Source: Vreelandella sedimenti (GTDB taxonomy: Bacteria > Pseudomonadota > Gammaproteobacteria > Pseudomonadales > Halomonadaceae). Taken from it: a stretch of DNA of 64,000 nucleotides. The stretch's first letter is position 1. Each line of letters begins with the position of its first letter. The stretch lies in assembly GCF_013416325.1 (NCBI RefSeq), contig NZ_JACCGK010000005.1, forward strand, positions 1 through 64,000, written 5' to 3'. Made by a program: the position numbers and the translations under genes. Below the pieces are notes generated by a model. The model did not search any database. It worked only from the letters and a program-made list of their open reading frames with translations, and was not told the DNA's origin. Positions 25,239 to 35,090 of this stretch are shown piece after piece.

Positions 25239-26453
25239 ATGAGCCATACCCCAAGCCGTCAAGATTACGACCACTACATGACGCCCAACTACTCACCACA
25301 GCAGGTCATTCCCGTGCGTGGTGAAGGTAGCCGCTTGTGGGATCAACAGGGCCGTGAATATATCGACTTTGCCGGGGGCATCGCGGTTAACTCCCTTGGT
25401 CATTGCCATCCAGTGCTGGTCAATGCGCTCAAAGAGCAGGGCGAGAAGCTGTGGCACCTTTCCAACGTATATACCAACGAGCCAGCGCTGAATTTGGCCA
25501 AGACGCTGGTCGAGCGCACCTTCGCCGATAAGGTGTTCTTATGCTCCTCCGGCGGTGAAGCCAACGAAGCTGCGCTTAAGCTGGCACGCCGCTGGGCGGT
25601 GGATAATCACGGTGAGCAGAAAGATAAAATCATCTCGTTCTACCTATCTTTTCATGGCCGCACCTTCTTCACCGTCAGCGTGGGTGGCCAGCCCAAGTAC
25701 TCCCAGGGTTTTGGCCCGGTGCCGGGCGGAATTCTGCACGCTAATTACAATGACCTGGATAGCGTTCGCAAGCTGGTGGGCGACGACACCTGCGCGATTA
25801 TGGTTGAACCCATGCAGGGCGAGGGAGGTATCGTGCCCGGCACCCAAGAATTCCTCCAAGGGTTGCGCGATCTCTGCGACGAGCACAATGCGCTGCTGAT
25901 TTTTGATGAGGTGCAAACCGGCGTTGGTCGTAGCGGCGAACTCTACGCTTATAAGAACTACGGCATTACGCCGGATATTCTTACCAGTGCCAAATCCTTG
26001 GGCGGCGGTTTCCCCATTGGCGCCATGTTGGCAATCGACTCGGTGGCTAAATCGCTGGTTGTTGGCACCCACGGTTCTACTTACGGCGGCAATGCGCTGG
26101 CATCTGCCGTTGCTCTGGCGGCGGTAGAGCTTATCGATACGCCCGAGGTGCTCGAAGGCGTTAAACATCGCCACGATCTGTTCCGCGAGCATTTAGAAAC
26201 CATCAACCGCAAGCATGGCGTGTTTAAAGAGATTCGCGGTATGGGCTTATTAATAGGTGCCCAGATGTCGGATGCCTATGAAGGGCGTGCCAAAGACATA
26301 CTGCCGCTGGCGATTGAAGAGGGCTTGATGGCGCTGATTGCCGGGCCGAACGTGCTGCGCATGGCGCCTTCTCTGGTCATTCCTGAAGCGGATATCGCCG
26401 AGGGCATGACCCGCTTAGAGCGCGCGATTGAGCGATTAGTTGCGGCAGCATGA
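25239..26453 (+). CDS. astC: Succinylornithine/acetylornithine aminotransferase
   Basis: A 404-residue class III PLP aminotransferase that converts succinylornithine and 2-oxoglutarate to succinylglutamate semialdehyde and glutamate. [30 protein letters not shown] and the PLP lysine in [16 protein letters not shown] are clear. The first gene of an astC-aruF-aruG-astD-astB operon; TGGAGATAG precedes the ATG. A TATACT -10 box at 25197-25202 lacks a good -35, consistent with an activator-dependent promoter. I looked for a sigma-54 promoter as in E. coli ast but found only a GG-N11-GC, one base off spacing. AstC enzymes often also serve as ArgD. Confidence 0.95.
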   Translation: MSHTPSRQDYDHYMTPNYSPQQVIPVRGEGSRLWDQQGREYIDFAGGIAVNSLGHCHPVLVNALKEQGEKLWHLSNVYTNEPALNLAKTLVERTFADKVFLCSSGGEANEAALKLARRWAVDNHGEQKDKIISFYLSFHGRTFFTVSVGGQPKYSQGFGPVPGGILHANYNDLDSVRKLVGDDTCAIMVEPMQGEGGIVPGTQEFLQGLRDLCDEHNALLIFDEVQTGVGRSGELYAYKNYGITPDILTSAKSLGGGFPIGAMLAIDSVAKSLVVGTHGSTYGGNALASAVALAAVELIDTPEVLEGVKHRHDLFREHLETINRKHGVFKEIRGMGLLIGAQMSDAYEGRAKDILPLAIEEGLMALIAGPNVLRMAPSLVIPEADIAEGMTRLERAIERLVAAA

Positions 26454-26503
26454 GTGAACAACAGGCTGCGTCAATCGTGTTAACTGAAGGGGAGGCATCG
26501 AGG

Positions 26504-27568
26504 ATGCTGGTAGTCCGACCCGTTAAAGCGTCTGATCTCGAGGCGCTTGAGCAATTAGCCGAGCATGCAGTGCCTAAGCTTACTAACTTGCCTGCTAACC
26601 GTGAGCGGCTTCAGGAGCGCATTGCGCGCTCTCAAGACGCCTTTAACGGCGACGTCGAGTTTCCAGAAAACGAGCACTATACGTTTGTGCTGGCTGACGA
26701 CTCACGCGAGGAAGTGCTCGGTACAGCCACCATACGTGCCCAGGCGGGTGCCAATGAGGCTTACTACACCTACCGTCAGGAAACGCTGATTCACGCCTCC
26801 CAGCAGTTGAACGTACGTCGCGAAGTGCAGACGCTAGCGCTCTCCCATGAAGTTTCGGACGCTACCCTGCTGTGCGCCTTTTCACTTAACCCGCGTTATA
26901 AAGGCACCAGCGCGGAGAGCCTGCTGCGCCGGGCGCGGCTGATGTTTATCGCCCAGTACCCCGAGCGCTTTTCGCGCATTCTGGCGGTGGCGTTTCCCGG
27001 CTACCTGGATACGCGCAGTGAATCGCCGTTCTGGGAGAGCGTGGGGCGGCACTTTTTCGCCCGCAGTTTCCAGGATATTAACCACATTGCCGGGGTGCGC
27101 TCGAAAAGCTTTATCGCCGAAGTAATGCCCCAGTTTCCCCTTTATTTGCCGCTGCTAACGCCCCAGGCGCGGGCGGCGATAGGTCGTGAGCACCCTGCTC
27201 ATGAAGAGGCGTTGGAGGAGATGCTGGCGGAGGGCTTCGTGCGTTCGCGCCATGTGGATATTTTTGACGCCGGGCCGATTGTCAAAGCCGAGCGCGAGCG
27301 GTTGGAAACCTTCCGCAGTGCCGCCTGGCACCCGGTACGGATACGCCCTGAGCATGCATTGCCGGATGCCGAGCCCGCGCTGGTTGCCAATCAGAAACTG
27401 GGCGAGTTTCGCTGCATCGTCGCCCGTTACGCGCTGTCACCCACGGGTCAGTTGATGCTCTCAGCGGAGCATGCCGAACGGCTGGGCGTCACGGAAGGAC
27501 GAGCGGTGCTTGCTGCGCCGCTGACGCTACCCACCGTGGTAGACGCGCTCGATGAAGGAGAAATGTAA
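26504..27568 (+). CDS. aruF: Arginine N-succinyltransferase subunit, first copy (AruF type)
   Basis: A 354-residue AstA-family acyltransferase, which transfers succinyl from succinyl-CoA to arginine in the first step of the pathway. The N-terminus MLVVRPVKASDLEALEQLA and TSLP-like TNLPANRERLQERI, then SPFWESVGRHFF and HVDIFDAGPIV match the family. I prefer ATG 26504, with GGGGAGG at 26490-26496; an in-frame ATG at 26450 overlaps the astC stop by 4 nt and would add 18 atypical residues. With the next gene it forms the two-subunit enzyme known in Pseudomonas. The two copies differ strongly, suggesting an old duplication. Confidence 0.9.
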   Translation: MLVVRPVKASDLEALEQLAEHAVPKLTNLPANRERLQERIARSQDAFNGDVEFPENEHYTFVLADDSREEVLGTATIRAQAGANEAYYTYRQETLIHASQQLNVRREVQTLALSHEVSDATLLCAFSLNPRYKGTSAESLLRRARLMFIAQYPERFSRILAVAFPGYLDTRSESPFWESVGRHFFARSFQDINHIAGVRSKSFIAEVMPQFPLYLPLLTPQARAAIGREHPAHEEALEEMLAEGFVRSRHVDIFDAGPIVKAERERLETFRSAAWHPVRIRPEHALPDAEPALVANQKLGEFRCIVARYALSPTGQLMLSAEHAERLGVTEGRAVLAAPLTLPTVVDALDEGEM

Positions 27569-28599
27569 TGCGCATTCGACCCATTGCCCGTGATGATCTG
27601 GATGGGCTTCAGGCGCTTGCGCAGCAGGCGGGTGTTGGTTTTACCTCGCTGCCGGATAATCGCGAGTTTCTAGCCGGTAAGATTGAAGCGGCTGCCAGTG
27701 CCTTTGAAGAGCGCACCCCGGTGGATGACCGGCTTTACTTCTTTGTGCTAGAGGATGAAGTAAGCGGCGAGTTGGCGGGCTGTTGCGCCATTGAGGGACA
27801 AGTCGGGCGCGAAGTGCCGTTCTACAACTATCGGCTGGGCACTTTGGCCCACTCCTCGGTTCAGCTTGATTTGCACCGTACCATCGATACGCTGTTTTTA
27901 AGCTCTGACCACACCGGTGATGCTGAGGTGTGCTCGCTGTTTCTGCGCCCCGAGTATCGCGGTGAAGCCAATCGCCACTTGCGCAACGGCGCGCTGCTCT
28001 CCAAGGCGCGCTGGCTGTTTATTGCCCAGTTTCGCGACCGTTTCCCCGACAAAGTATTAGCGGAAATGCGTGGCGTGTTTGATGAGAACAACACCAGCCC
28101 TTTCTGGGAGAGCCTGGGCAAACACTTCTTCCCTATGGATTTCAGCGAAGCTGACCGCTTAACCGGCCTGGGGCAGAAGAGCTTTATTGGCGAGCTGATG
28201 CCTAAGTTCCCCATTTACACCACCTTTATGGCCGAAGAGGCGCGGGCCTGTATTGGTCAGGTGCATCGCCACACTCGCCCGGCGCTGGAAATGCTTAAGA
28301 AAGAGGGGCTGCGCTGGGAAGGCTATATCGATATTTTCGACGGTGGCCCAACGGTGGAGGCGTACATTGATGACGTACGCGCCATCCGCAACTCACGGCT
28401 CTGCCAGGTGGAAGTTTCTGCCGCTGCCAGTGAAGAGAGTGTCAGCCGCTGGCTGGCCGCCACCACCCAGATGCTGAACTTTACCGCCAGTTGGGTAGGC
28501 CGCGCGCCTGCCGTTGACAACACCATCGTGCTTAGCGAGCAGGAAGCTAGCCGCTTAGGCGTCACCACCGGTGATCAACTTCGCCTGCTGGAAACCTGA
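27568..28599 (+). CDS. aruG: Arginine N-succinyltransferase subunit, second copy (AruG type)
   Basis: A 343-residue AstA paralogue. It starts at 27568 in a TAATG overlap with aruF and has AAGGAG 8 nt upstream. RIRPIARDDLDGLQALA, FTSLPDNREFL, SPFWESLGKHFFPMDF, LPFYNY-like VPFYNYRLGTL and YIDIFDGGPTVEA are characteristic; this copy keeps the motifs better than aruF. The pair probably forms the hetero-oligomeric arginine/ornithine succinyltransferase. Confidence 0.93.
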   Translation: MRIRPIARDDLDGLQALAQQAGVGFTSLPDNREFLAGKIEAAASAFEERTPVDDRLYFFVLEDEVSGELAGCCAIEGQVGREVPFYNYRLGTLAHSSVQLDLHRTIDTLFLSSDHTGDAEVCSLFLRPEYRGEANRHLRNGALLSKARWLFIAQFRDRFPDKVLAEMRGVFDENNTSPFWESLGKHFFPMDFSEADRLTGLGQKSFIGELMPKFPIYTTFMAEEARACIGQVHRHTRPALEMLKKEGLRWEGYIDIFDGGPTVEAYIDDVRAIRNSRLCQVEVSAAASEESVSRWLAATTQMLNFTASWVGRAPAVDNTIVLSEQEASRLGVTTGDQLRLLET

Positions 28600-28649
28600 G
28601 CACGGAAAACCTAGGTACCCAACCGTTTGGCTACGTCAAGGAGAGAACA

Positions 28650-30122
28650 ATGCACGCCCAACAGCAGCAACTGATCAATGGCGCCTGGGTTGCAGGCGAC
28701 GCAGAACCGTTGAGCAAGCACGACCCCGTTTCTGGCAAGTCGCTATGGCAAGCAGCGACGGCTAGCTCTGAACAGGTCACGGCCGCTGTGAAAGCCGCTC
28801 GCGGCGCCTTCCCCGGCTGGGCGCGCACACCTTTTGCCGAGCGACAGGCGCTAGTCGAGCGATTTGCCGAGGTGCTAAAAACACGTGGTGAAGACCTGGC
28901 CGTGGCGATTGCCTCTGAGACCGGCAAGCCGCTCTGGGAGGCGCGCACCGAAGCGGGAGCCATGGTGGGCAAGGTGGCGCTGTCGGTTAAAGCGTATAAC
29001 GAGCGCACCGGTGAACGGGCAAAAGTGGTGGGTAGTGCAAACGCGGTGCTGCGCCATCGTCCTCATGGTGTAATGGCGGTGTTTGGCCCTTACAACTTCC
29101 CTGGCCATCTGCCCAACGGCCATATGGTGCCTGCGCTATTGGCGGGTAACTGTGTGGTCTTCAAGCCCAGCGACCAAACCCCGCTTACCGCGGATTTGAC
29201 CCTGCAGTGCTGGCTAGAGGCCGGGCTTCCGGCAGGCGTCATTAACTTGGTGCAAGGTGGTGTGCCGGTAGGTCAGGCGCTGGCAGGTAACCCCCATATT
29301 GATGGCCTGCTGTTTACCGGTAGCGCCAAAGTGGGTGGCATGCTGCACCAGCAGTTTGCCGGACAGCTGGATAAAATCCTTGCGCTGGAACTAGGCGGCA
29401 ATAACCCCCTGGTAGTGAAGGATGTCGACGACGAGCGCGCCGCGGTATTGACCATTATGCAGTCGGCGTATCTCTCTGGTGGGCAGCGCTGCACCTGCGC
29501 GCGGCGCTTGATGGTGCCGGAGGGTGCAGCCGGTGATCGCTTGATCGATGCGCTTTCAGAGGCGATCGCTAAGCTGCACGTGGCGGGCCAGTTCGAAGAA
29601 AATCCTGCGCCATTTTATGGCGGTTTGGTCAGCGTGGCGGCGGCGGACGGCCTGCTCAAGGCCCAAGAGGAGCTGGAGGCCATGGGCGGTACGGTGATCA
29701 ATCGCATGCAGCGCCTGAAAGAGAACACCAGCCTGTTAAGTCCCGCGCTGATTGATGTGACCGGTCTTGACGTGCCGGACGAGGAGCACTTCGGCCCGCT
29801 GCTGAAAATCCACCGCTATCGCGATTGGGATGAAGCGCTAGAGCTTGCCAATAACACCCGCTACGGGCTCTCCGCCGGTTTAATTGGCGGCGATCGAGCC
29901 GATTGGGACGACTTCCTGCTGCGTATTCGCGCCGGAATCGTCAACTGGAACCGCCAAACCACCGGTGCCTCCGGCGATGCACCTTTTGGCGGCGTGGGGG
30001 ACAGTGGCAACCACCGTCCCAGCGCTTTTTATGCGGCAGACTACTGCGCCTACCCGGTGGCCTCCATGGAAGCTGACAGCCTGGAGATGCCCGAGACCCT
30101 GCCGCCGGGAGTGAGCCTATGA
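28650..30122 (+). CDS. astD: Succinylglutamate semialdehyde dehydrogenase
   Basis: A 490-residue NAD-dependent aldehyde dehydrogenase that oxidises succinylglutamate semialdehyde to succinylglutamate. [20 protein letters not shown] near residue 150, FTGSAKVGG, the general-base glutamate in [11 protein letters not shown] and the catalytic cysteine in [11 protein letters not shown] are visible. AAGGAGAG precedes the ATG. It follows aruG by 50 nt and overlaps astB by 4 nt (ATGA). Confidence 0.95.
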   Translation: MHAQQQQLINGAWVAGDAEPLSKHDPVSGKSLWQAATASSEQVTAAVKAARGAFPGWARTPFAERQALVERFAEVLKTRGEDLAVAIASETGKPLWEARTEAGAMVGKVALSVKAYNERTGERAKVVGSANAVLRHRPHGVMAVFGPYNFPGHLPNGHMVPALLAGNCVVFKPSDQTPLTADLTLQCWLEAGLPAGVINLVQGGVPVGQALAGNPHIDGLLFTGSAKVGGMLHQQFAGQLDKILALELGGNNPLVVKDVDDERAAVLTIMQSAYLSGGQRCTCARRLMVPEGAAGDRLIDALSEAIAKLHVAGQFEENPAPFYGGLVSVAAADGLLKAQEELEAMGGTVINRMQRLKENTSLLSPALIDVTGLDVPDEEHFGPLLKIHRYRDWDEALELANNTRYGLSAGLIGGDRADWDDFLLRIRAGIVNWNRQTTGASGDAPFGGVGDSGNHRPSAFYAADYCAYPVASMEADSLEMPETLPPGVSL

Positions 30123-31486
30123 GTGCCGCTGGCATCAGTAGCGTCAAGGAAGTTAATTTTGACGGCCTAGTCGGCCCAACCCATAACTACTCTGGGTTGG
30201 CCGTAGGCAATGTCGCGTCCATGAGTCACGGCGGTCTGGTCTCCAATCCCAAAGAGGGCGCGCTGCAGGGGCTGCTTAAGATGAAGTCGCTGATGGACGC
30301 GGGCTACGCTCAAGGCGTTCTGCCACCCCAACAGCGCCCCGATATTGGCGCACTGCGCGATTTAGGTTTTAGCGGTAGTAATGGTGAGGTGCTGGCTCGT
30401 GCTTCTAAAGAAGCGCCGCAACTGCTTCGGGCGGTGTGCTCGGCTTCGAGTATGTGGACGGCTAACGCGGGCACTATTACCCCCAGCATGGATGCACCCG
30501 ATAGCCGGGTACACTTCACCCCAGCGAATCTTCAGTCCAGCTTTCACCGCTACCTGGAGCCGCAAACCACGGGACGCGTGCTGAAAGCGATCTTCCGCGA
30601 CGAACAACACTTCTGCCACCACCCGGTGCTGCCCGCGACTCCAGCCTTTTCCGATGAAGGTGCAGCCAATCACACCCGTTTGTGTGGTGAGCACGGCGAA
30701 CCCGGCATTCACCTGTTTGTATATGGCCGCCAGACGTTTGGTGACGTGCGTAGCGGCGAGCGCGAACCCCAGCGCTACCCCGCCCGGCAAACGCTGGAAG
30801 CCAGCCAGGCGGTAGCCCGCCAGCACGGGCTTACGGAAGCGCAAACGGTATTCGCCCAGCAGCACCCGGACGCCATCGACGCGGGTGTCTTCCATAATGA
30901 CGTTATTGCAGTGGGCAACGGCCCCGTGCTGCTCTACCACGAAATGGCGTTTCTGGATGAAGAAGGTACGCTGGACGAACTTCGCGCCAAAATGGCCAGC
31001 CCGCTGATTCCCGTGCGCGTGCCCTTGGAAGCGGTAAGCATGGAGGATGCGGTAGCCTCGTATCTATTTAATTCTCAGTTGCTCTCCAACCCCGATGGCA
31101 CCATGACGTTAGTAGTGCCCAGCGAATGCCAGGAGCGCGAGCCGGTATGGCGCACCATTCAAGACTATCTGCTGGCGGGCAATAACCCGATCAGTGAGGT
31201 AATCGTCAAAGACGTCAAGCAGAGCATGCGCAACGGTGGTGGCCCCGCTTGCTTGCGCTTGCGCGTGGTGCTAACGGAGGCCGAGCGTGCAGCGCTTTCT
31301 GGCCGCGTGCTGCTCTCCGATGCACTGTACACTGATCTGACCGCGTGGGTGGAGCGCCACTACCGCGATCGCCTCGCCCCGGACGATTTGGCCGATCCAC
31401 AGCTGGCGGAAGAGTCACTTGCTGCACTGGATGAACTCACCCAGTTACTCAAGATCGGGTCTGTTTACCCGTTTCAGTTGGGGTAG
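30119..31486 (+). CDS. astB: Succinylarginine dihydrolase
   Basis: A 455-residue enzyme of the amidinotransferase/dihydrolase fold that hydrolyses succinylarginine to succinylornithine, CO2 and ammonia. [19 protein letters not shown] at the start, [10 protein letters not shown] with the active-site histidine, and [14 protein letters not shown] with the catalytic cysteine are conserved. ATG 30119 overlaps the astD stop. The operon ends here: astE, the succinylglutamate desuccinylase that completes the pathway, is not in the following sequence and must lie elsewhere. Confidence 0.96.
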   Translation: MSAAGISSVKEVNFDGLVGPTHNYSGLAVGNVASMSHGGLVSNPKEGALQGLLKMKSLMDAGYAQGVLPPQQRPDIGALRDLGFSGSNGEVLARASKEAPQLLRAVCSASSMWTANAGTITPSMDAPDSRVHFTPANLQSSFHRYLEPQTTGRVLKAIFRDEQHFCHHPVLPATPAFSDEGAANHTRLCGEHGEPGIHLFVYGRQTFGDVRSGEREPQRYPARQTLEASQAVARQHGLTEAQTVFAQQHPDAIDAGVFHNDVIAVGNGPVLLYHEMAFLDEEGTLDELRAKMASPLIPVRVPLEAVSMEDAVASYLFNSQLLSNPDGTMTLVVPSECQEREPVWRTIQDYLLAGNNPISEVIVKDVKQSMRNGGGPACLRLRVVLTEAERAALSGRVLLSDALYTDLTAWVERHYRDRLAPDDLADPQLAEESLAALDELTQLLKIGSVYPFQLG

Positions 31487-31607
31487 GAGCCCCCATCAAT
31501 TGGTTTGTATGGAAAAGCCATAGGCTAGCCGCCTTGAGGTCATGGCCCTTGCAGGGACATCCAAGGATGCTATTATTTGTGTTAACTATTCACACAGGGG
31601 ATTGGCT

Positions 31608-31850
31608 ATGCCCAGAACAACGAGCATTACTATCGGCGAACAACTAGACGATTTTGTGGGGAAATTGATTGCGTCTGGTCGCTACGGCTCAACCAGTGAG
31701 GTCGTGCGTTCAGCCTTGAGATTACTTGAGCGCCAGGAACATCAAACTGCCGCGTTGAGAAGTGCTGTTGAAGCCGGGGAGCTAAGCGGAGAAAGCGGTT
31801 TGTCCCTGTATGATATAGCCGCGCAGGTAAAACAGAAACACCATGTATAA
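31608..31850 (+). CDS. parD: ParD-family antitoxin
   Basis: An 80-residue type II antitoxin. The N-terminal ribbon-helix-helix (MPRTTSITIGEQLDDFV, then GRYGSTSEVVRSALRLLERQE) binds DNA and the C-terminal tail would wrap the toxin. ATG 31608 follows CAGGGG; the upstream frame to 31542 is not needed. TGTGT (31578-31582) and ACACA (31592-31596) form a short inverted repeat just upstream that could be the autoregulatory operator. It overlaps parE by 8 nt. Confidence 0.9.
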   Translation: MPRTTSITIGEQLDDFVGKLIASGRYGSTSEVVRSALRLLERQEHQTAALRSAVEAGELSGESGLSLYDIAAQVKQKHHV

Positions 31851-32136
31851 GCTGTCTAACCTGGCGGCAGAAGATTTTGCATCTATTTACGAATATACCC
31901 TGCTTAACTTCGGCGTTTTTCAGGCTGATGCTTACACTGATAATCTTGAGGGCACCTTGCGCCTACTGTCTGGTTCGCCGCTAATGGGTTATGAGTGCCC
32001 AGAGATCTGCGATGGGGTACGTCGTCATGATCACCAACGACACGCCATTTTTTACCGGCAACGTGAGCAAGATATTTTTGTCATCAGGATACTCCATCAG
32101 CAGATGGAACCGCTGAAACATGTTTTTGAACTATGA
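31843..32136 (+). CDS. parE: ParE-family toxin
   Basis: A 97-residue RelE/ParE-superfamily protein. YKLSNLAAEDFASIYEYTLLNFG, YTDNLEGTLRLLSGSPLMG, CDGVRRHDHQRHAIFYR and IRILHQQMEP match ParE in order, and the length is normal. ParE toxins usually inhibit DNA gyrase. Chromosomal parDE pairs often stabilise neighbouring DNA; this one sits at the junction between the ast operon and a patchwork region. Confidence 0.9.
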   Translation: MYKLSNLAAEDFASIYEYTLLNFGVFQADAYTDNLEGTLRLLSGSPLMGYECPEICDGVRRHDHQRHAIFYRQREQDIFVIRILHQQMEPLKHVFEL

Positions 32137-32288
32137 CGATGAGCGTAAAAGGCCTGATAGCATCTTAACGACCGAGTCCTGTCCTAAAGGCATCGTGCTC
32201 TCAGGAAGTCGCATTGCGACATACATGTTGACCTTAATGATAGGTGTGCTGTTTTCAATGCCGATCAGAACAAATGCAGGCGGTTTGA

Positions 32289-32435
32289 CCGCATGTCCCT
32301 GACGCCGATGTCGTCACTGTCCCCGGCACATCGCACTTGGGGCTGTTAGTGAATGAAGAGAGCATTGAAATAGTGCGTCAGTGGCTTCAAGCGCGAAGCA
32401 GGACATCATCGATGTGTACTTTTGAAAATAGCTAA
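32289..32435 (+). pseudogene. Remnant of an alpha/beta hydrolase C-terminus
   Basis: After an in-frame stop at 32286-32288, 48 codons read PHVPDADVVTVPGTSHLGLL, then VNEESIEIVRQWLQARS and a short tail to TAA (32433-32435). VPGTSHLGLLVN with the GTSH histidine, followed by an amphipathic final helix, is the usual end of alpha/beta hydrolases. No start codon, ribosome site or N-terminal part is present, so it is a truncated relic. The 390-nt gap 32137-32526 holds nothing else I can support. Confidence 0.6.
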
Positions 32436-32526
32436 AGTTTGATGGATGATAATAAGAAGAGAGCACTCAGTTAGGGGCATATGAAGTATCAGTCTTAAGT
32501 TAACCACCGTTCTGGAGACCGGCGAT

Positions 32527-33018
32527 TTGAGAAGGGTATTAATGAGCGCTTGCCTTTTGGGTAAAAAGGTTCGCTATGATGGTGGCGCCCTTTCCGTGGA
32601 TGATCAGATCGTTGAGCGGTGGCGTTCTGAAGGCCGAATCGTTTCTGTTTGTCCTGAAGTTGAGGCAGGGATGAGTATTCCCAGGCCGCCCGCGGAGATT
32701 TTCCAAGGCAGTGGTAAGGGCGTTTTAAACGGTGAGGTCGATGTTATCGAAAACGATGGAGGCAAGGTGACCAATGAATTTTTAGCAGGTGCCTCTATCG
32801 CTTTGAACCTTTGCCGTAAATTCGATATCGATATCGCAGTGCTTGCTGAGTTCAGCCCCTCATGTGGCAGCTCCGCTATTTATGACGGCAGTTTCTCTGG
32901 TAAACAAATACCGGGTATGGGAGTGGCAGCCGCACTGCTCCGGGAACATGGTGTTCACGTGTTTAGTCAGTATGAAATAGCCAAAGCTAATACTGTACTT
33001 CTTGCTACAAGTTCGTGA
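32527..33018 (+). CDS. DUF523 family protein
   Basis: A 163-residue protein of the DUF523 family: VLMSACLLGKKVRYDGG at the start, SVCPEVEAGMSIPRPPAEI and FSPSCGSSAIYDGSFSG with paired cysteines suggesting a metal or sulfur role. The initiator is probably TTG 32527 (GGAG 9 nt upstream) because it restores the usual N-terminus before SACLLG; ATG 32542 would lose five residues. Function unknown. The following GNAT gene starts 24 nt later. Confidence 0.85.
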   Translation: MRRVLMSACLLGKKVRYDGGALSVDDQIVERWRSEGRIVSVCPEVEAGMSIPRPPAEIFQGSGKGVLNGEVDVIENDGGKVTNEFLAGASIALNLCRKFDIDIAVLAEFSPSCGSSAIYDGSFSGKQIPGMGVAAALLREHGVHVFSQYEIAKANTVLLATSS

Positions 33019-33041
33019 AAGCAGCACTAGGATATCGAGAT

Positions 33042-33467
33042 ATGACGCCTATTATTCGGTCTACTAACGACAAGGCGTTCGCGGAAAAAATAATTCGCCA
33101 AAATATGTCTGCCTACTACGAACAGTTGGATATGCGCTGGAATACAGCCCTGTTTGATAAACAGTGGGATGAGTTAGACAGCTACGCGTTAGTCATAAAT
33201 GCTTCACGAGTGGGGCTGCTATGCATAAACCACGATGAAGCCGCTTACTATATTCGAGAGTTACAAATTGATCAGAAGTGGCAGCGTCAAGGCTTAGGCA
33301 CAACGGCCATTCGCTACACGGAGGAAATCGCCCAACAGTCGGGCATCCGCTTGCTTCGGCTGCGTGTGTTTTGTATCAACCCAGCAATAGCGCTATACGA
33401 ACGTATGGGGTTTCGCATTTGTAAAACGGAAAATAATACTCACTACATGCAGCGGCGCCTTATTTAA
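33042..33467 (+). CDS. GNAT family N-acetyltransferase
   Basis: A 141-residue GCN5-related acetyltransferase. The acetyl-CoA loop is QKWQRQGLGTTAIRYTEEIA, preceded by the beta-strand IRELQID and followed by LRLRVFCINPAIALYERMGF. ATG 33042 is preferred over an upstream GTG at 33015 that overlaps the DUF523 gene. Substrate unknown. The close spacing suggests co-expression with DUF523. Confidence 0.82.
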   Translation: MTPIIRSTNDKAFAEKIIRQNMSAYYEQLDMRWNTALFDKQWDELDSYALVINASRVGLLCINHDEAAYYIRELQIDQKWQRQGLGTTAIRYTEEIAQQSGIRLLRLRVFCINPAIALYERMGFRICKTENNTHYMQRRLI

Positions 33468-33545
33468 TAGTAAAAATAAGGCTGTTTAACGGCTACTGAT
33501 GAGCCCCTTTATGGGGCGGCCTGCCATGATCGTAGTTCCCTTCGT

Positions 33546-34499
33546 TTAGGCGGCTCTATTAGGCGCTTGTTTGATTTTGCCAATATTGAGCAGGGTAATG
33601 CCGGCTCCAATTAATAGGGTGCCAAGCAGTAAGCCTTCGGGAGCGGTCTCTCCTTGCAACACTATGGCGACCGGAACGCCCACCACGGCGCCGACGGAAC
33701 CCAATAGGCTCAGAAACACCGGACCGCCACTTTTCTGCAGCAGGAAGAGAAGTAAGAACTGGCCTGCGAAGATCATCGCCTGGAGTGCAATCAGCAAGAA
33801 CGGCAGGGAGCGTTCTGTCGGAACGTTCAGTGAGAAGCCCGGCAGAAACCCCACGCTGAGTAGAATGATGGCCGCGGCGATAAGCATCCCCGGCGCCAGC
33901 GCATCGCTGGATACGCCTTCTGGCCAGCGCAAGGTTCTATAAAGATTGCCGATGGCCAGCAGCACGGGCCCGATCAAAGCGAGGAGAATCCAGAGATAAT
34001 CGGCATCCGGCGCGGAAAGCTTATGAAAGGCCAGGGCGACGGCCCCTGCCAGGGCTGATATTACTCCCGCCGCTCGCAACACCTGAAACCGCTCCATTTT
34101 TAACGCTAGTGCGCCGCCGTAGGTGAGTAGCGGCGGCAGGGTGATGATTAATGCTACGAATCCAGCACCCACATGGGGAACGGCTGAGAAAAAGAGTAGG
34201 TTGGCACCTGCCACGCCCAGCAGCCCTGAAATAGCGTAATACTCAACGGTGCGACCGTTTACTGGGGGTAGATTGTGGCGGAAGGCCGCAAGCATCAGCA
34301 GAATAAGCGCCGCCCCTGAAATCGACCAGAACAGAAAAGCGAGCGCTGGCAGCTGAATGTCACCGGCAAGTTTTGCCAAATTAGTCGATAGACCCAGCAA
34401 GGCACCACCGGATAGCAGATACACCAGAGGGGTAAGCCAAGCTCTTTTGCGTGAGTGTGTGCAGGTAGTGCTTGATGATGTCATTAGCGATGTTCTCAT
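33546..34499 (-). CDS. EamA-family (DMT superfamily) metabolite exporter
   Basis: A 317-residue inner-membrane protein with ten predicted helices in two EamA repeats (about 25-155 and 170-305). Substrate unknown; relatives export amino acids, nucleosides or toxic metabolites. It is divergent from the MarR regulator at 34583, with two perfect palindromes between them, so expression is probably induced by a ligand of that regulator. The start may be ATG 34499 or 34484. Confidence 0.85.
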   Translation of the reverse strand: MRTSLMTSSSTTCTHSRKRAWLTPLVYLLSGGALLGLSTNLAKLAGDIQLPALAFLFWSISGAALILLMLAAFRHNLPPVNGRTVEYYAISGLLGVAGANLLFFSAVPHVGAGFVALIITLPPLLTYGGALALKMERFQVLRAAGVISALAGAVALAFHKLSAPDADYLWILLALIGPVLLAIGNLYRTLRWPEGVSSDALAPGMLIAAAIILLSVGFLPGFSLNVPTERSLPFLLIALQAMIFAGQFLLLFLLQKSGGPVFLSLLGSVGAVVGVPVAIVLQGETAPEGLLLGTLLIGAGITLLNIGKIKQAPNRAA

Positions 34500-34520
34500 T
34501 CATACCGTTTTTGAAAGTAT

Positions 34521-34559
34521 CTTGATATCAAGGTATGTGCAATTAATCTTGACGTCAAG
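34521..34559. promoter_or_regulatory. Twin palindromic operators between the EamA exporter and MarR genes
   Basis: CTTGATATCAAG (34521-34532) and CTTGACGTCAAG (34548-34559) are perfect 12-bp palindromes with the same CTTGA arms, 27 bp centre to centre. They fill the 83-nt divergent promoter region, where a MarR dimer would bind. Confidence 0.8.
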
Positions 34560-34582
34560 CTAATTAAGCGCAAAATACGCTT

Positions 34583-35071
34583 ATGGATCATGTAGACAAC
34601 ATTCTTAAACAGTGGCGGCAGGAGCGGCCTGACCTCGATGTAGCTCCGATGGGCACCCTCGGGCGAGTCAAGCGTCTAAACCACGCCTTAATGCGCGCGA
34701 TGGAGAAGATCTGGGCGAAATACGGTCTGACTGACGCGAGCTTTGACGTTCTGGCAACTCTTCGCCGTGAGGGGGCGCCCTACGCGCTATCGCCGGGGGA
34801 TTTGATGACATCCACCATGGTGACTTCAGGCACCATGACTCACCGCATCAATCAACTGGAAAAGGCGGGTTTGATCGAGCGTGTCAAAAACCCTGACGAT
34901 GGTCGTGGTTTTCTCATCTCTCTTTCTCAACGTGGATTCGAGTTAATCGATGAAGCCGTTGCTGCCCATGTGGAAACCCAGGCGCAGCTGGTAAGCGGCC
35001 TGACTGAAGAGCAACGAGCGCAACTCGATGATCTGCTTAAGCAGTTCTTAGCGGGATTTGAGCAGGAGTGA
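34583..35071 (+). CDS. MarR-family transcriptional regulator
   Basis: A 162-residue winged-helix regulator. MRAMEKIWAKYGLTDASFDV, the recognition region LMTSTMVTSGTMTHRINQLE and the wing VKNPDDGRGFLISLS are typical. It probably represses itself and the divergent EamA gene through the CTTGAYRTCAAG palindromes. The Shine-Dalgarno is weak. The inducing ligand is unknown. Confidence 0.9.
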   Translation: MDHVDNILKQWRQERPDLDVAPMGTLGRVKRLNHALMRAMEKIWAKYGLTDASFDVLATLRREGAPYALSPGDLMTSTMVTSGTMTHRINQLEKAGLIERVKNPDDGRGFLISLSQRGFELIDEAVAAHVETQAQLVSGLTEEQRAQLDDLLKQFLAGFEQE

Positions 35072-35090
35072 TATGTGTCATAGCAGCAAC

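Noticed and set aside
26450..26503. 18-residue N-terminal extension of AruF
   Set aside because: The ATG at 26504 has a strong GGGGAGG site and gives the family-typical N-terminus.
32120..32302. 60-codon plus-strand frame after parE
   Set aside because: Overlaps parE, no family features; the adjacent frame instead shows a hydrolase remnant.
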